From a virus, in IMG/VR virus record IMGVR_UViG_3300037264_004101, positions 1-55,265 of that record: a DNA stretch of 55,265 nt. One strand, 5' to 3'. Positions 29,371 to 39,052 of the stretch are shown one piece after another; within the stretch, counting starts at the first letter, position 1, and each line of letters begins with the position of its first letter. The notes beneath the pieces are model-generated. The model was not told where the DNA came from. It made no database searches and saw only the letters and a program-made list of their open reading frames with translations. A program made the position numbers and the translations under genes.

Positions 29371-29973
29371 GTGGCCAGACAACCAAGAAAGAAGCCTGAA
29401 AAGCACATTGTCGTCAAGGACCGCACCCCAGAGAGCGCATGGGAGCGTCAGGTAGGCGAAACCGGCTTGTGCTGGGAAGCATTTCGAACCTATCGCGACA
29501 TGCCTCCTGGCGAACGCACTCTGCTCAAGCTCGTGCCCATTTTCGGCAAGTGCCGAACGAACTTTCAACGATGGAGTTCAGAGTGGGATTGGATGGCGCG
29601 GTGCCAGGCTTACGATAGTTGGAAGGACCGCCAGGTAAGGCTGGCAGAGATCGCGGCTGTGCGCGACATGAAGACACGTCACATTCAGATGGCCATGTCT
29701 CTCCAGGGAGCGGCTGCACTGGCACTGAACAAGATCATTGCCGCCGAGCGCGCAGGTACGCAACTCACACTCAAGCCAAACGAAGTGAAAGAGCTTGCAG
29801 AGTTGGGGCTGAAGATCGAACGCCTGAACAGGGGAGAGCCCAGCGAGATCGAGGTCGCCAAGATCGAGATGGTGAGGCCGCACGTGGTCACTGACTACAG
29901 CGCACTCGACCTGCAGGAGCTGCGCACGCTGAGGCAGCTCACACGCAAGGCTCGCAACAGCGGCGATGACTAG
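29371..29973 (+). CDS. Terminase small subunit (predicted)
   Basis: The 200-residue product starts at GTG 29371. The N-terminal SAWERQVGETGLCWEAFRTYRDMPPGERTLL and the FQRWSSEWDWMARCQAYDSWK segment are typical of phage TerS-type DNA-recognition proteins. The C-terminus is helical. It directly precedes and overlaps the large subunit. TerS binds packaging sites and loads the motor. The assignment rests on position and pattern. Confidence 0.75.
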   Translation: MARQPRKKPEKHIVVKDRTPESAWERQVGETGLCWEAFRTYRDMPPGERTLLKLVPIFGKCRTNFQRWSSEWDWMARCQAYDSWKDRQVRLAEIAAVRDMKTRHIQMAMSLQGAAALALNKIIAAERAGTQLTLKPNEVKELAELGLKIERLNRGEPSEIEVAKIEMVRPHVVTDYSALDLQELRTLRQLTRKARNSGDD

Positions 29974-31522
29974 AAGCCGAGGTATCGGCAGCGGCCGGCA
30001 CAGACAGAAGATGGATATCGTCGACGCGCAAGCGCTCGACCGTGAAATCTACCGCCGCAGCTTTCGCGAGTTCGTGCCCGACGCCTTCGAGGCGCTGGAA
30101 GGTGGAGACCTCTGGGCAGACCGTGTGAGGCTCGGTCTGGTCACACCGAAGTTCGTTCCCGGCTGGCATATCGACGTCATCGCGGAGCACTTGCAGGCCG
30201 TGTCGGAAGGCCACATTCGCCGGCTGCTCATCAACGTTCCTCCGGGGACCATGAAGTCGGTGCTGGCTTGCGTGCTCTGGCCAGCGTGGATGTGGATGCG
30301 AGAGCCAAAGCTCCGCTTTCTGTTTTCGTCCTACTCTGAAGAATTCACCAAGCGGGACGCGCGCAAGACCAAGATGCTGATTAAGGGCGAGTGGTTCCAA
30401 GCGCGCTTCCCTCACGTCAAGATCGCAGCGGTTCCCGACACGCAGATGGAGCAGCACACAACGGCAGGCGGCGAACGCCACGGCGCTTCCACGAACAGCG
30501 GTGTGACGGGTAAGCATGTTCACGGCATTGTGGAAGACGACCCGTTGAAATTACAGGACGCCATGAAGTCAGGCGCGCGCAACGAGGCTTGGAACTATCA
30601 CACGCAAGCTCTTGGCTTTCGGCTCTTGCCCGAAGGGGGGTGGCGCGTTGTGGTGATGCAACGCCTGCACGAGGATGACGTGAGCGGCCGCATCCTCGAA
30701 CGCATGGGTGAAGACGGGGACAGCTACGTGCATCTCTGCCTGCCGATGGAATACGAGGCCAAGCGCAGATGCGTCACGCACATATCTCCGACGCACGCCT
30801 TCGAGGACCCCCGCACGCAAGAGGGCGAACTGCTTTGGCCACAACGCATGAATGCAGAGTTCGTTGCCGAGAAGAAAGGTCCGAACGGCTTAGGCGCCTA
30901 CGGCTATGCGGGACAGGCGCAGCAACGGCCGGCGCCGGTTGAAGGCGGCATCATCAAGCGCGACTGGCTGCGCTTTTATCGTGAGCTACCTAAGACACTG
31001 ACTAAATGGTGGCAGTCCTGGGACCTCATCTTCGACGGTGACGCGAAGGGGAGCTTTTGCGTCGGCCAGGTGTGGGCGCAGGACGGCGCGAATCGCTATC
31101 TGGTCTGGCAACGCCGAGAACGCGAGGACTTCGTGGCCACGCTCAACGGCTTCGTGCGCATGACGAACGCCTATCCTCAGGCTCGACGCAAGAAGATCGA
31201 GAAGAAGGCCAATGGAGCTGCGCTCATCTCGATGCTCAAGGGAAAGATCCCCGGCATCGTGCCGGTGAATCCTCACACGGGCAAAGAGGCGCGGCTGATG
31301 GCGGTGTCTCCCTACTTCGAAGCGGGAAATATTTGGTTACCTGACATAAGCATTGCAGGCTGGGTCGAGGAGTATGTCGAGGAGCTTGTGACGTTTCCAA
31401 ATAGCACCTACGACGACCAAGTCGACGCCACCTCGCAAGCGCTGGATGAGCGAGACAAGGCGGTAACAGGTTTTTCTCTCGACCTATCGGTAGGCGCGCG
31501 CCCTAGCCCGTGGCGTTTGTAG
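29966..31522 (+). CDS. terL: Terminase large subunit
   Basis: The 518-residue ATPase-nuclease drives DNA into the prohead. The Walker A variant INVPPGTMKS (89-98) and Walker B HGIVEDD (186-192) match the TIGR01630/Terminase_6 type. The C-terminal RNase H-like nuclease begins SWDLIFDGDAKGS near residue 350 and ends with DDQVDATSQAL. The start is ATG 29966, overlapping the small subunit. It is normal in length and intact. Confidence 0.93.
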   Translation: MTRSRGIGSGRHRQKMDIVDAQALDREIYRRSFREFVPDAFEALEGGDLWADRVRLGLVTPKFVPGWHIDVIAEHLQAVSEGHIRRLLINVPPGTMKSVLACVLWPAWMWMREPKLRFLFSSYSEEFTKRDARKTKMLIKGEWFQARFPHVKIAAVPDTQMEQHTTAGGERHGASTNSGVTGKHVHGIVEDDPLKLQDAMKSGARNEAWNYHTQALGFRLLPEGGWRVVVMQRLHEDDVSGRILERMGEDGDSYVHLCLPMEYEAKRRCVTHISPTHAFEDPRTQEGELLWPQRMNAEFVAEKKGPNGLGAYGYAGQAQQRPAPVEGGIIKRDWLRFYRELPKTLTKWWQSWDLIFDGDAKGSFCVGQVWAQDGANRYLVWQRREREDFVATLNGFVRMTNAYPQARRKKIEKKANGAALISMLKGKIPGIVPVNPHTGKEARLMAVSPYFEAGNIWLPDISIAGWVEEYVEELVTFPNSTYDDQVDATSQALDERDKAVTGFSLDLSVGARPSPWRL

Positions 31523-31562
31523 GCTCGCACTTTCCTCGAAAGCCGTGATAATCTCCCGCTGC

Positions 31563-33158
31563 ATGTCTCCAGAAATTCCTGCCGCAGCCCCTGAATCCGC
31601 ACGGTCTCGTCTTGAGCTGGTCGCCAAGCAAGACGCTCGTCCGCGTGTACCGACAGCCATCGTGGGCACTACAGGTCTTCGTCGGTCTGGGGGATTCATT
31701 GACGAGGAGTTTCTAAGCCGGCTGCGAGGTATCAACGGCGTCCGTTGGTATCGGCAGATGATGGACAACAATTCCATCGTCGGTGCCATTCTGTTCATCG
31801 TCGAGTCGCTTGTGCGGCAGGTGCCGTGGCGCGTGGATGCTGCCGATGAGACACCCCAAGCCAAAGAGCAGGCGGAGTGGGTCACGGGCGCGCTTGCGGA
31901 CATGGGCCACACGTTCGAGGATTTCATCTCGGAGGCGTTTTCGTTCATCGGCTACGGGTGGTCTTACTTCGAGGTCGTTTACAAGCTGCGCAAGGGCGAG
32001 AGCCAGGATAAGACGACTTCGAGTGTATACAGCGACGGAAAGTTTGGCTGGCGCAAGATCGAGATTCGCGGCCAGGAAACTTTGTGGGAGTGGCTTTTCG
32101 ACGAAGAAGGCGGCCTCGCGGGAATGGTGCAGCTCGATCCTTGGACAGGCAAGGGTCCAGTCACTATCCCCCTCGAGAAAGCTTTGTTGTTCCGCACCAA
32201 GTCGGCCAAGAACAATCCCGAAGGCCGTTCACTTCTTCGTCCCAGCGTGGCGGACTATCACAAGCTCGTGCGCATCCAGGAGATCGAAGCCATCGGCATC
32301 GAACGCGATCTCGCCGGTATGCCGATCTTCGAGGTGCCGAAAGAGCTGCTGATGGTGGACGCTCCTCCCGAGGATCGAGCGTTGCGCCAGCTCCTTGAGA
32401 CCATGGTCCAGCAGGTGCGCGTTGACGAGCGTTTCGGAGGCTTGGTGCCGTCGGAAATGAACCCGGACGGTCAGCCCAGCGGGTTCAAGTTCAAGCTGCT
32501 GTCTACAGGCGGCCGGCGCATGATCGATACGAACGAAATTGTAAAGCGGTACGAGAGCCGTATCGCCATGACCTTCCTCGCCGAGTTCATCATGATCGGC
32601 ACTGAGAAGGTCGGCACGCAATCCTTGTTTCAAGGCAAGTCCAACCTGTTCGGCATCGCGCTCGGCACTCTGTTGGATATCGTGGCCTCGACTTTCAACT
32701 TGTTCGCCATCCCTCCGATCATGAAACTCAACGGGGTGCCTCGAGCCTTGTGGCCGAAGCTGACGCACGGCGATGTCGTGTCGCCTGAGCTGGACAAGAT
32801 CGGTTCGTTCCTTGAGTCCATGGCGACGGCGGGAATTCTTTCGCCAAACCGTTCGCTGGAGAACAAGCTTCTTGAAATGGCAGACCTGCCTGTTCCAGAG
32901 ACCGAAGACCTCGAGGTGTTCGATGACCCGTCTACGCCTACGCCCGCAACTGCCGCGGACCTGGCCTCGGGCTTGCTATCAGACCGTCAGGTCGAAGCGG
33001 TGCTGCGCATCAACGAGGCCTTGGCGACAGGGAAGCTGGCTCGTGATGCGGCAGCCGAGTTGCTGGCCGTCACCTTGGGCATGAGCGCCAAAGAGGCGGA
33101 ACGGTTCCTGGGAGGCACCGCGCCTGCAGCTCCTCCGGACGGAAACCCAGGTGCTTGA
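31563..33158 (+). CDS. Portal protein (Mu gp29 / DUF935-like)
   Basis: The 531-residue product matches Mu-like portal proteins: MDNNSIVGAILFIVESLVRQVPWRV, EAFSFIGYGWSYFEVVYK, ALLFRTKSAKNNPEGRSLLRP and ESRIAMTFLAEFIMIG. The portal forms the dodecameric vertex for packaging and tail joining. ATG 31563 is chosen over GTG 31545; neither has a strong ribosome site. A GATAAT box lies at 31547-31552, just before it. Confidence 0.88.
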   Translation: MSPEIPAAAPESARSRLELVAKQDARPRVPTAIVGTTGLRRSGGFIDEEFLSRLRGINGVRWYRQMMDNNSIVGAILFIVESLVRQVPWRVDAADETPQAKEQAEWVTGALADMGHTFEDFISEAFSFIGYGWSYFEVVYKLRKGESQDKTTSSVYSDGKFGWRKIEIRGQETLWEWLFDEEGGLAGMVQLDPWTGKGPVTIPLEKALLFRTKSAKNNPEGRSLLRPSVADYHKLVRIQEIEAIGIERDLAGMPIFEVPKELLMVDAPPEDRALRQLLETMVQQVRVDERFGGLVPSEMNPDGQPSGFKFKLLSTGGRRMIDTNEIVKRYESRIAMTFLAEFIMIGTEKVGTQSLFQGKSNLFGIALGTLLDIVASTFNLFAIPPIMKLNGVPRALWPKLTHGDVVSPELDKIGSFLESMATAGILSPNRSLENKLLEMADLPVPETEDLEVFDDPSTPTPATAADLASGLLSDRQVEAVLRINEALATGKLARDAAAELLAVTLGMSAKEAERFLGGTAPAAPPDGNPGA

Positions 33159-34125
33159 GCAGGTGAGCAAAGCGGTTCCGCGCTACGCGGACCGCAAACC
33201 ACGCAACCTGACGCAGCGAAAAGACCTGGAGTTAGCGGCACGCAATGAGCCTGCCTACGCCAAGGCCCTGATGGCGTTGGCTCGTAGACTGTCGCGAGCT
33301 GTGAAGAAAGAGGACCTCTTGGCAGCTCTTGCGAGTCGCACCCCTGTCGCGCAAGTCGTGGCCAAGATGCCTTGGTGGGATTCGCGCGACCCCGGCGCGG
33401 AGCCTGTGTGGTCACAGTTATCAAAGGACTTAGCAGAAGCCTACCGCACGAGCGTTGAGACACGAGGCCAGGCGACAGTCGATGCCCTGCCAGGTAAGCG
33501 CAAATTCTCGTTCCGTGTGGAGAAGGCAGCGAAGCCTCCAGATATCAGCGTGCCTCCCAATCCACACTCGTTGACCTGGATACGTCAGCGCTCAGGCGAT
33601 CTCATCAAGAATATCTCTGACGAGCAGAAGCAACTTTTGCGCAATCGCATCGCAGCCGGCTATGCCAAGGGAGAACGACCGGAGAACATGGTTGCGTCGA
33701 TACGTCGCAACATCGGTCTCACCGAACGCCAGGGCCAGGCGGTCGAGCGTCGCAGAGAGCTTGTGCTGGAGCGTACCGGCAACGAGAGGCTTGCTGACAA
33801 GGCTGCTGACGGCTATTCCGAAGAGCAGCTCGAGCTTCGCGCGCGCACGATTGCGCGTACAGAGAACAAAGCTGCCCAGAGCCAGGGCCAGCAAGACGCT
33901 TGGCTTGTGGCACGCGAAGAGGGATTGTTGCCGGCGAACACACGGAGAAGGTGGGTTTCGATGCCTGAGTCTCCAAGGCTGTCGGATATCTGCCGTGAAT
34001 TGGATGGCCAGGTCGTGGGGCTGGATGAGAGTTTCCATTCTGAGGTTCTTGACGAAGACGTTGAGGGACCGCCCGCACATCCTAATTGTCGGTCTACCAT
34101 CGTGCTTGAGTTCACCGATGAATGA
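33151..34125 (+). CDS. Minor head / head morphogenesis protein (SPP1 gp7 / Mu gp30-like)
   Basis: The 324-residue product starts at GTG 33151 and overlaps the portal. The C-terminal part has the Phage_Mu_F pattern: IARTENKAAQSQGQQDAWL and the ending PPAHPNCRSTIV. These proteins sit inside the head near the portal and take part in assembly and early DNA entry. The gene order portal then minor head protein is the Mu-like arrangement. Confidence 0.88.
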   Translation: MLEQVSKAVPRYADRKPRNLTQRKDLELAARNEPAYAKALMALARRLSRAVKKEDLLAALASRTPVAQVVAKMPWWDSRDPGAEPVWSQLSKDLAEAYRTSVETRGQATVDALPGKRKFSFRVEKAAKPPDISVPPNPHSLTWIRQRSGDLIKNISDEQKQLLRNRIAAGYAKGERPENMVASIRRNIGLTERQGQAVERRRELVLERTGNERLADKAADGYSEEQLELRARTIARTENKAAQSQGQQDAWLVAREEGLLPANTRRRWVSMPESPRLSDICRELDGQVVGLDESFHSEVLDEDVEGPPAHPNCRSTIVLEFTDE

Positions 34126-34414
34126 CTTTCAAACCTCCTTAGCAGGTGCAGTAAGCGAAATGGCTTACGCCAAGAATCACCATTGGCTAAAACTCACCGA
34201 CGGCGACGGCAACGCCACCATGCTAATTGAGCACGGCTTGGTGAAGTGGAGTTGTCAGGGATGCAAGTTCTTGTTCTTTACGGCCATGAACCCCGGCAGG
34301 CTGTGCTGTCCTTCGTGCGGCGGCGCAGCCGATCCTTTGTGGGTTCGTCCTCAGGTGTCACTTGTGCCGGAAGACGCGAACGCATTTCACTTTGTGAAGA
34401 CGACCGAAGGGTGA
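34118..34414 (+). CDS. Small zinc-ribbon protein in the head module
   Basis: The 98-residue product starts at ATG 34118, overlapping the minor head gene by 8 bp. It has CQGC near residue 47 and CCPSC near 65, a plausible treble-clef or ribbon site. It appears to be an accessory gene inserted in the head module. The function is unknown. Confidence 0.65.
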   Translation: MNDFQTSLAGAVSEMAYAKNHHWLKLTDGDGNATMLIEHGLVKWSCQGCKFLFFTAMNPGRLCCPSCGGAADPLWVRPQVSLVPEDANAFHFVKTTEG

Positions 34415-34418
34415 AAAC

Positions 34419-36698
34419 ATGCCTCTGAACAAGTCCTGTTCCCTCGAAGCGCTTCGCGAGAACATCACCGCTGAAATCGGCTCAGGCACACCGCGAGACC
34501 AAGCCGTCGCCGTCGCCTATTCTACGCTGCGCCGAGCATGCTCTGATGAAGGCAAACCTATACCTAGCAGCAAGGAGCAGGCGGGCGTTGTGCGCGAGTT
34601 CAAGCGCAAGCGAGGCGAACGGGGGCAGGAATACCTCGAAGCAGCCTTGACCGAGGCGCGCAAGCTACTGACGCATCGCAGTTTCTCCATGCTTCACCAA
34701 GCCGCGCGCTCGAGCGCGGGCGGGCGTGTGAGCGCGCGAGCGCGCATGACGTCAGTGGAAAAGGCGCTTGTGCTGGGGCCGGAGTGGCTGAGCGATACCG
34801 AGTTCGATGATGCCGTGTACCGAGTCGACGAGATGCAGGCTGCCGACCTGCGTCGAGGTGTGGACCAGGGAACGAACGCCCTGGCTTCGCTCTTGTGGAA
34901 AGAGGAGAAGCGCAGGGCAGCTCCAAACGTGCGAAAGGGCTTCTATTGGGGAACGTCAGACGGAGGCGTGCATGCCCACGGTCTCGTGCGCACTGCTAGC
35001 AAGACGCGCAAGGATGGAGCGCATTGCCACTACTTCAGGATGCCAGGCACCGGCGCCATCATGCGCACGAACGAAGACGGCGCCCATGAGCACGCCATCG
35101 CCGACAGCGGGCTGAAGACACCTTCGGACGGTGCGCATTCGCATCGCATTGTGGACGACTTCACGACAGGCGAGACCCCGCTCGGTGGATCGCACGTTCA
35201 TGATCTGTTGTTTGAGACCTCCGGCTTTGGCGGTCAGCACACGCACGAATGGAAGCTGCGCGACGGCACCGTAATCGTGTCCTCGACCCTGGCAGACGAG
35301 CTTGAGCAAGCGAAGGGTGCTTTAACGGACTCGCCGCCCCTTCCCGAAGCGTCGAAAATCATCGGAGCGCTGCAGCGAGTGGCATTGCTCGAAGCCGAAC
35401 TGAGAGACGCAAGGCTTGCAAGCACCGCGCAGCTCGCTCGGTCGATAGGTGATGCTGCGCTTTCTCCCTCTGCACCGGCTGTCGTGGTGTCAATGAGCGA
35501 CGGCGAGGTCGAAGTGCACGCCAGCGACGGGAACATGCTGGTCGAATGTGAGCTAGATGCCGAGCCAGGGGACATGGTGGAAATTGGTTCCGACCTGCAA
35601 GGAATGCCTCGAGTAGAAGGACCTTCCCTCGCCACGGCTCCTGCGTCGATTGAGCAGATCGTCAAGTCCGTGGGCGCGGCGCGCGAGTACAAGCTGCACA
35701 CGACCAGAGTGCCGTTCCACGGTCCTGATGACGCACCTATGGTGTTCGTTGCCGGCTGTCCCTCCGAGCTGGAGTTGGCGAGAGGGGAGGCGCTGGTCGG
35801 CCCCGATGGCGTTGTGTTTGTGGAAGCCTACCTGGCGCCGTTGCGCCTCACTAAATCGCAAGTGGCTTTCGGTTTCGCCTATCCGTTCTTTCCAAACGCA
35901 CCTCTCGAGCAGGTGGAAAAAAGCCTGCTGGCCGAGCATGACTGGCTCGACAAGAACCTGGAACGTTGGCCGAAGGCAAAGATCGTGGCGCTGGGGCGCA
36001 CCGCAAAGGCTGTTCTCGCAGGTCGGGCGGTGCTGAGCCTGCCGCATCCTGCGATGCTGCGTGTGGAGGGCAAGACCAGTTTTGCCGAGGAGGCACGGCG
36101 CAAAGTCCGCGCTTTGGCCAAGTCGCTTGACAGCGAGAATAGGATTGGGCATGTTGACACTCACCAGAAGGGTTTGCCGCATGGTGAATCGCCTGGAACC
36201 CTCGCCGCCGTAGGTGAGCTGAAGTCTGCCGGACAGATCCAAGTGAGGATCTTGAAAGCGGCGGATGAGAAGCAGATCGTCTACGGTGTCGTCCTCGATC
36301 CTTACATGGTCGATACCCAAGGCGAATGGGTTCCGCCCGCCGAAATCGAGTCTACGGCCCACGGCTTCGTGAAGAAGTCGCGAGTCATAGGCGTTGAGCA
36401 CTCGAGGAAGGCGAACGCGCAGCTTGTGGAATCGTTCGTGGTGCCTTACCCGACCGCGAAAGATTACCAGGCGGCGCTCTCCAACCTTCCGCACGAGGCT
36501 TATGAGATGCCCTACGGGACGGACAGCATTCATTCTGGAGCCTGGGTCGCAGGAGCCGAACTAGGCAAGGAAGAATGGGCCGCCTACAAGCGGGGAGAAA
36601 TCTCCGGCTTTTCAATCGGCGGTTTCTCTTTCCGAACCACGGTCCCTCTTGCAACGATGCCGGCAGTGAAGTTTCTAAAGCTCGCTCCTATCGTGTGA
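34419..36698 (+). CDS. XkdF-like prohead protease fused to His-repeat and UDG-like domains
   Basis: The 759-residue product has four parts. Residues 8-42 are a short helical motif common in phage proteins. Residues 178-280 hold five D/GGxHxH-type repeats that could bind metal. Residues 425-550 resemble a uracil-DNA-glycosylase fold (VFVAGCPSE, VFVEAYLAP, IVALGRTAKAVLAG, SLPHPAMLR). Residues 605-740 match XkdF-like prohead proteases (YGVVLDPYMVDTQGEWV, VGVEHSRK-type His, GEISGFSIGG). The protease is normally encoded here, so the other domains are additions. Catalytic residues of the glycosylase-like part were not verified. Confidence 0.75.
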   Translation: MPLNKSCSLEALRENITAEIGSGTPRDQAVAVAYSTLRRACSDEGKPIPSSKEQAGVVREFKRKRGERGQEYLEAALTEARKLLTHRSFSMLHQAARSSAGGRVSARARMTSVEKALVLGPEWLSDTEFDDAVYRVDEMQAADLRRGVDQGTNALASLLWKEEKRRAAPNVRKGFYWGTSDGGVHAHGLVRTASKTRKDGAHCHYFRMPGTGAIMRTNEDGAHEHAIADSGLKTPSDGAHSHRIVDDFTTGETPLGGSHVHDLLFETSGFGGQHTHEWKLRDGTVIVSSTLADELEQAKGALTDSPPLPEASKIIGALQRVALLEAELRDARLASTAQLARSIGDAALSPSAPAVVVSMSDGEVEVHASDGNMLVECELDAEPGDMVEIGSDLQGMPRVEGPSLATAPASIEQIVKSVGAAREYKLHTTRVPFHGPDDAPMVFVAGCPSELELARGEALVGPDGVVFVEAYLAPLRLTKSQVAFGFAYPFFPNAPLEQVEKSLLAEHDWLDKNLERWPKAKIVALGRTAKAVLAGRAVLSLPHPAMLRVEGKTSFAEEARRKVRALAKSLDSENRIGHVDTHQKGLPHGESPGTLAAVGELKSAGQIQVRILKAADEKQIVYGVVLDPYMVDTQGEWVPPAEIESTAHGFVKKSRVIGVEHSRKANAQLVESFVVPYPTAKDYQAALSNLPHEAYEMPYGTDSIHSGAWVAGAELGKEEWAAYKRGEISGFSIGGFSFRTTVPLATMPAVKFLKLAPIV

Positions 36699-36702
36699 GA
36701 AG

Positions 36703-37614
36703 ATGGTTGTTGAAAAAACCGTGCGCATGCTTTCCGGCCTCGGAACCTCTGAGGTAAGCGTTGTACGTCGCGCCGCTAATCGGAAGCGTTTCGCATTCAC
36801 CAAGTCGGAGGATTCCCGCATGACCCTCGATCCCATCAAGGCTGTTGTTGGCACGCAAGCGGAAGGCGAAGACCTGTTGATTGCTGCACTGAAGACGGCC
36901 GGCGCTGACGAGAAGCGCGTCGAAGCGTGCGTCGCGGCCTATCGGATTCAGAAGGGTTTCGCCGATGTGATGAAGCCGAGTGACTTCGAAGCCATCGCCA
37001 AGGCGGCCAAGGGCAAGAAGGCCGACTACATGATGGAGGACGAGGAGGACGCGGACGAGGAGTTGAAGAACAAGAAGAAGGCCAAGAAATCCGAAAACGT
37101 GGACCTGTCGGCTCTTACCCCTGAGACGCAAGCCCAGGTGCAAGCGATCTTCAAGTCGCACGAGGCCCTGGAAGCCAAGAGTTCCAAGCTCGAGGAGATC
37201 GTCAAGACCTTGGTCGACGCCGGTCAGACCCGTGAGTTCGTGGCCAAGGCCGAACGCGATTTCAGCCACGTTCCAGGCAGTCCTTCGGAGCTGGCCGCAG
37301 TGCTCAAGAGCGCGCATGACGCGAATCCCAAGCTGGCCGAAGGCTTGGAGAAAATTCTCAAGAGCGTGAACGAGCTGGTAGCCAAGAGCGCGTTGCTTGG
37401 CGCAGTCGGTGTGTCAGGTGGCGCAGCGCCGGCCGGCTCGGCCATGCACCGCCTCGAGGCGATGGCAGGGCAGCTCACGCAAAAGGCGGACAACGGCAAG
37501 CCGTTGAGCAAAGAGCAGCGCATGGACCGCGTGCTCAAGACGGCTGAAGGCGCGGCTCTCTATCGGGAATACCTGGCAGAGAACCCGACGCAGCGCGCGG
37601 CGCACAATTTCTAA
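36703..37614 (+). CDS. Predicted scaffolding/head assembly protein
   Basis: The 303-residue product starts at ATG 36703. It is highly charged and helical (DEEDADEELKNKKKAKKSE, then coiled segments to residue 230). The segment VPGSPSELAAVLKSAHDANPKLAEGLEKIL is typical of the protein found between XkdF-like proteases and decoration proteins. This suits a scaffold removed during head maturation. The role is inferred from position and composition. Confidence 0.65.
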   Translation: MVVEKTVRMLSGLGTSEVSVVRRAANRKRFAFTKSEDSRMTLDPIKAVVGTQAEGEDLLIAALKTAGADEKRVEACVAAYRIQKGFADVMKPSDFEAIAKAAKGKKADYMMEDEEDADEELKNKKKAKKSENVDLSALTPETQAQVQAIFKSHEALEAKSSKLEEIVKTLVDAGQTREFVAKAERDFSHVPGSPSELAAVLKSAHDANPKLAEGLEKILKSVNELVAKSALLGAVGVSGGAAPAGSAMHRLEAMAGQLTQKADNGKPLSKEQRMDRVLKTAEGAALYREYLAENPTQRAAHNF

Positions 37615-37680
37615 GAGTCTCAACACGAGGATTCGCGCCGCACATAGGCGCTCCCCTCCTTAACAGGGAAGGAGCCCATC

Positions 37681-38055
37681 ATGGCATGGGAGAATGTATG
37701 CTCGACGGTCCCCGGAGTCGCAGCTGCGGCCGACCTATCGACGCATCAGTTCAAGATCGTGAAAATGTCAGCGACCGGCATTGCTGTTGCCGGCGCAGGC
37801 CAGGCCTCCATCGGCGTGCTCCAGAACAAACCTTCGGCGCTTGGCCAAGCGGCGACGGTCTGGGGGCCAGGCTCGACGACGAAGGTGGTCGCCGGTGCCC
37901 TGACCGCCAAGGGGGCCTATGTGACACCAGACGGTAACGGCAAAGCCGTTGCGGCAACGACGGGCGACCATATCATCGGTCAGCTTCTCGATGCGGCAGG
38001 CGCCGCCGACAATCTGGTTACCCTTTTCATCAACCCGCAAGGACGGTCCGCTTAA
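37681..38055 (+). CDS. Capsid decoration protein (DUF2190-like)
   Basis: The 124-residue product starts at ATG 37681 with AAGGAG upstream. It is a small beta-rich protein (GIAVAGAGQASIGVLQNKPSALGQAATVW, GDHIIGQLLDAAG) with the usual length and position of DUF2190-type cement proteins directly before the major capsid protein. These stabilise expanded capsids. Confidence 0.8.
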   Translation: MAWENVCSTVPGVAAAADLSTHQFKIVKMSATGIAVAGAGQASIGVLQNKPSALGQAATVWGPGSTTKVVAGALTAKGAYVTPDGNGKAVAATTGDHIIGQLLDAAGAADNLVTLFINPQGRSA

Positions 38056-38076
38056 GCGGGACGACGGAGAACTACC

Positions 38077-39030
38077 ATGCCACAACCTACTCCCTCCGAC
38101 GTCCATGTGAACGCACCGCTGACCAACATCTCGGTCGCGTTCATCCAGGACCAGTCGGAGTTTATTGCGGATCGCGTGTTCCCAGCCGTACCGGTCACCA
38201 AGCAAAGCGACCGATACTACGTTTACGACAAGGCCAATTGGTTCCGCGCTAAAGCTATGGTGCGTGCGCCGGCGAGTGAGTCCGCAGGCAGCGGCTTCAC
38301 CATCGACTCGACGCCGACATACTTCGCCGACGTCTATGCGTTCCACAAGGACGTGGACGATGACGTGCGGGCGAACGCGGACACGGCCATCAACGTAGAT
38401 ACCGACGCCACAACGTTCGTAACGCGGGACTTGGTGCTCAAGAAAGAGCTGACCTGGGCCGCGCGATATTTTGCCGCCACGACCTGGACGGGCTCGACAA
38501 CGGGCACCGATGTAACGCCTTCCATCCTTTGGAACGCAGGCGGCTCTACACCGATTGAGGATATGCGCGAGCAGCTTCGCTCGGTACAGCGCAAGACCGG
38601 CTTCCGTGCGAACAAGATCGCGATGGGCAGCATTGTGTGGGACGTGCTCCAAGACCATCCGGACTTCCTGGAGCGCATCAAGTACACCCAAGTCGCCATC
38701 GTGACCACGGGCCTTCTGGCCTCGGTTCTCGGTGTGGACGAAGTTCTGGTCGGCGGTGCGGTCCAGAACATTGCAATCGAAGGCGCCTCCAACGATCTGC
38801 AATTCGTGTTCGGCAACGACGTTCTCATTGTGTACGCGCCGCCGACCCCAGGCTTGCTGACGCCGACGGGCGGTTACACGTTTATGTGGACAGGTCGTGT
38901 CGGCGGCTCCATGCGCATCATGCGCATCCGTGCAGAGCTGTTGAAAGCCGACCGCATCGAAGGCGAGATGGCTTACGACCAGAAGCTGGTTGCGGCCGAA
39001 ATGGGAGCTTTCCTTCTCAATGTGATCTGA
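38077..39030 (+). CDS. Major capsid protein
   Basis: The 317-residue product starts at ATG 38077 with ACGGAGA upstream. It has the features of phage HK97-fold capsid proteins of the short type: an N-terminal FIADRVFPAVPVTKQSDRYY, a spine region, and a C-terminal VGGSMRIMRIRAELLKADRIEG. Codon use is uniform and the ribosome site is strong, as expected for the most abundant virion protein. A strong RNA hairpin follows at 39053-39098. Confidence 0.88.
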   Translation: MPQPTPSDVHVNAPLTNISVAFIQDQSEFIADRVFPAVPVTKQSDRYYVYDKANWFRAKAMVRAPASESAGSGFTIDSTPTYFADVYAFHKDVDDDVRANADTAINVDTDATTFVTRDLVLKKELTWAARYFAATTWTGSTTGTDVTPSILWNAGGSTPIEDMREQLRSVQRKTGFRANKIAMGSIVWDVLQDHPDFLERIKYTQVAIVTTGLLASVLGVDEVLVGGAVQNIAIEGASNDLQFVFGNDVLIVYAPPTPGLLTPTGGYTFMWTGRVGGSMRIMRIRAELLKADRIEGEMAYDQKLVAAEMGAFLLNVI

Positions 39031-39052
39031 CGTAGGGTTTAGCTTCATGAGC

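Noticed and set aside
35553-36533. 326-codon minus-strand frame within the protease fusion gene
   Set aside because: It is a shadow frame over a strongly supported multi-domain protein.
37768-39048. 426-codon open frame on the minus strand under the capsid genes
   Set aside because: It is antisense to the decoration and major capsid genes and has no domain or ribosome site.
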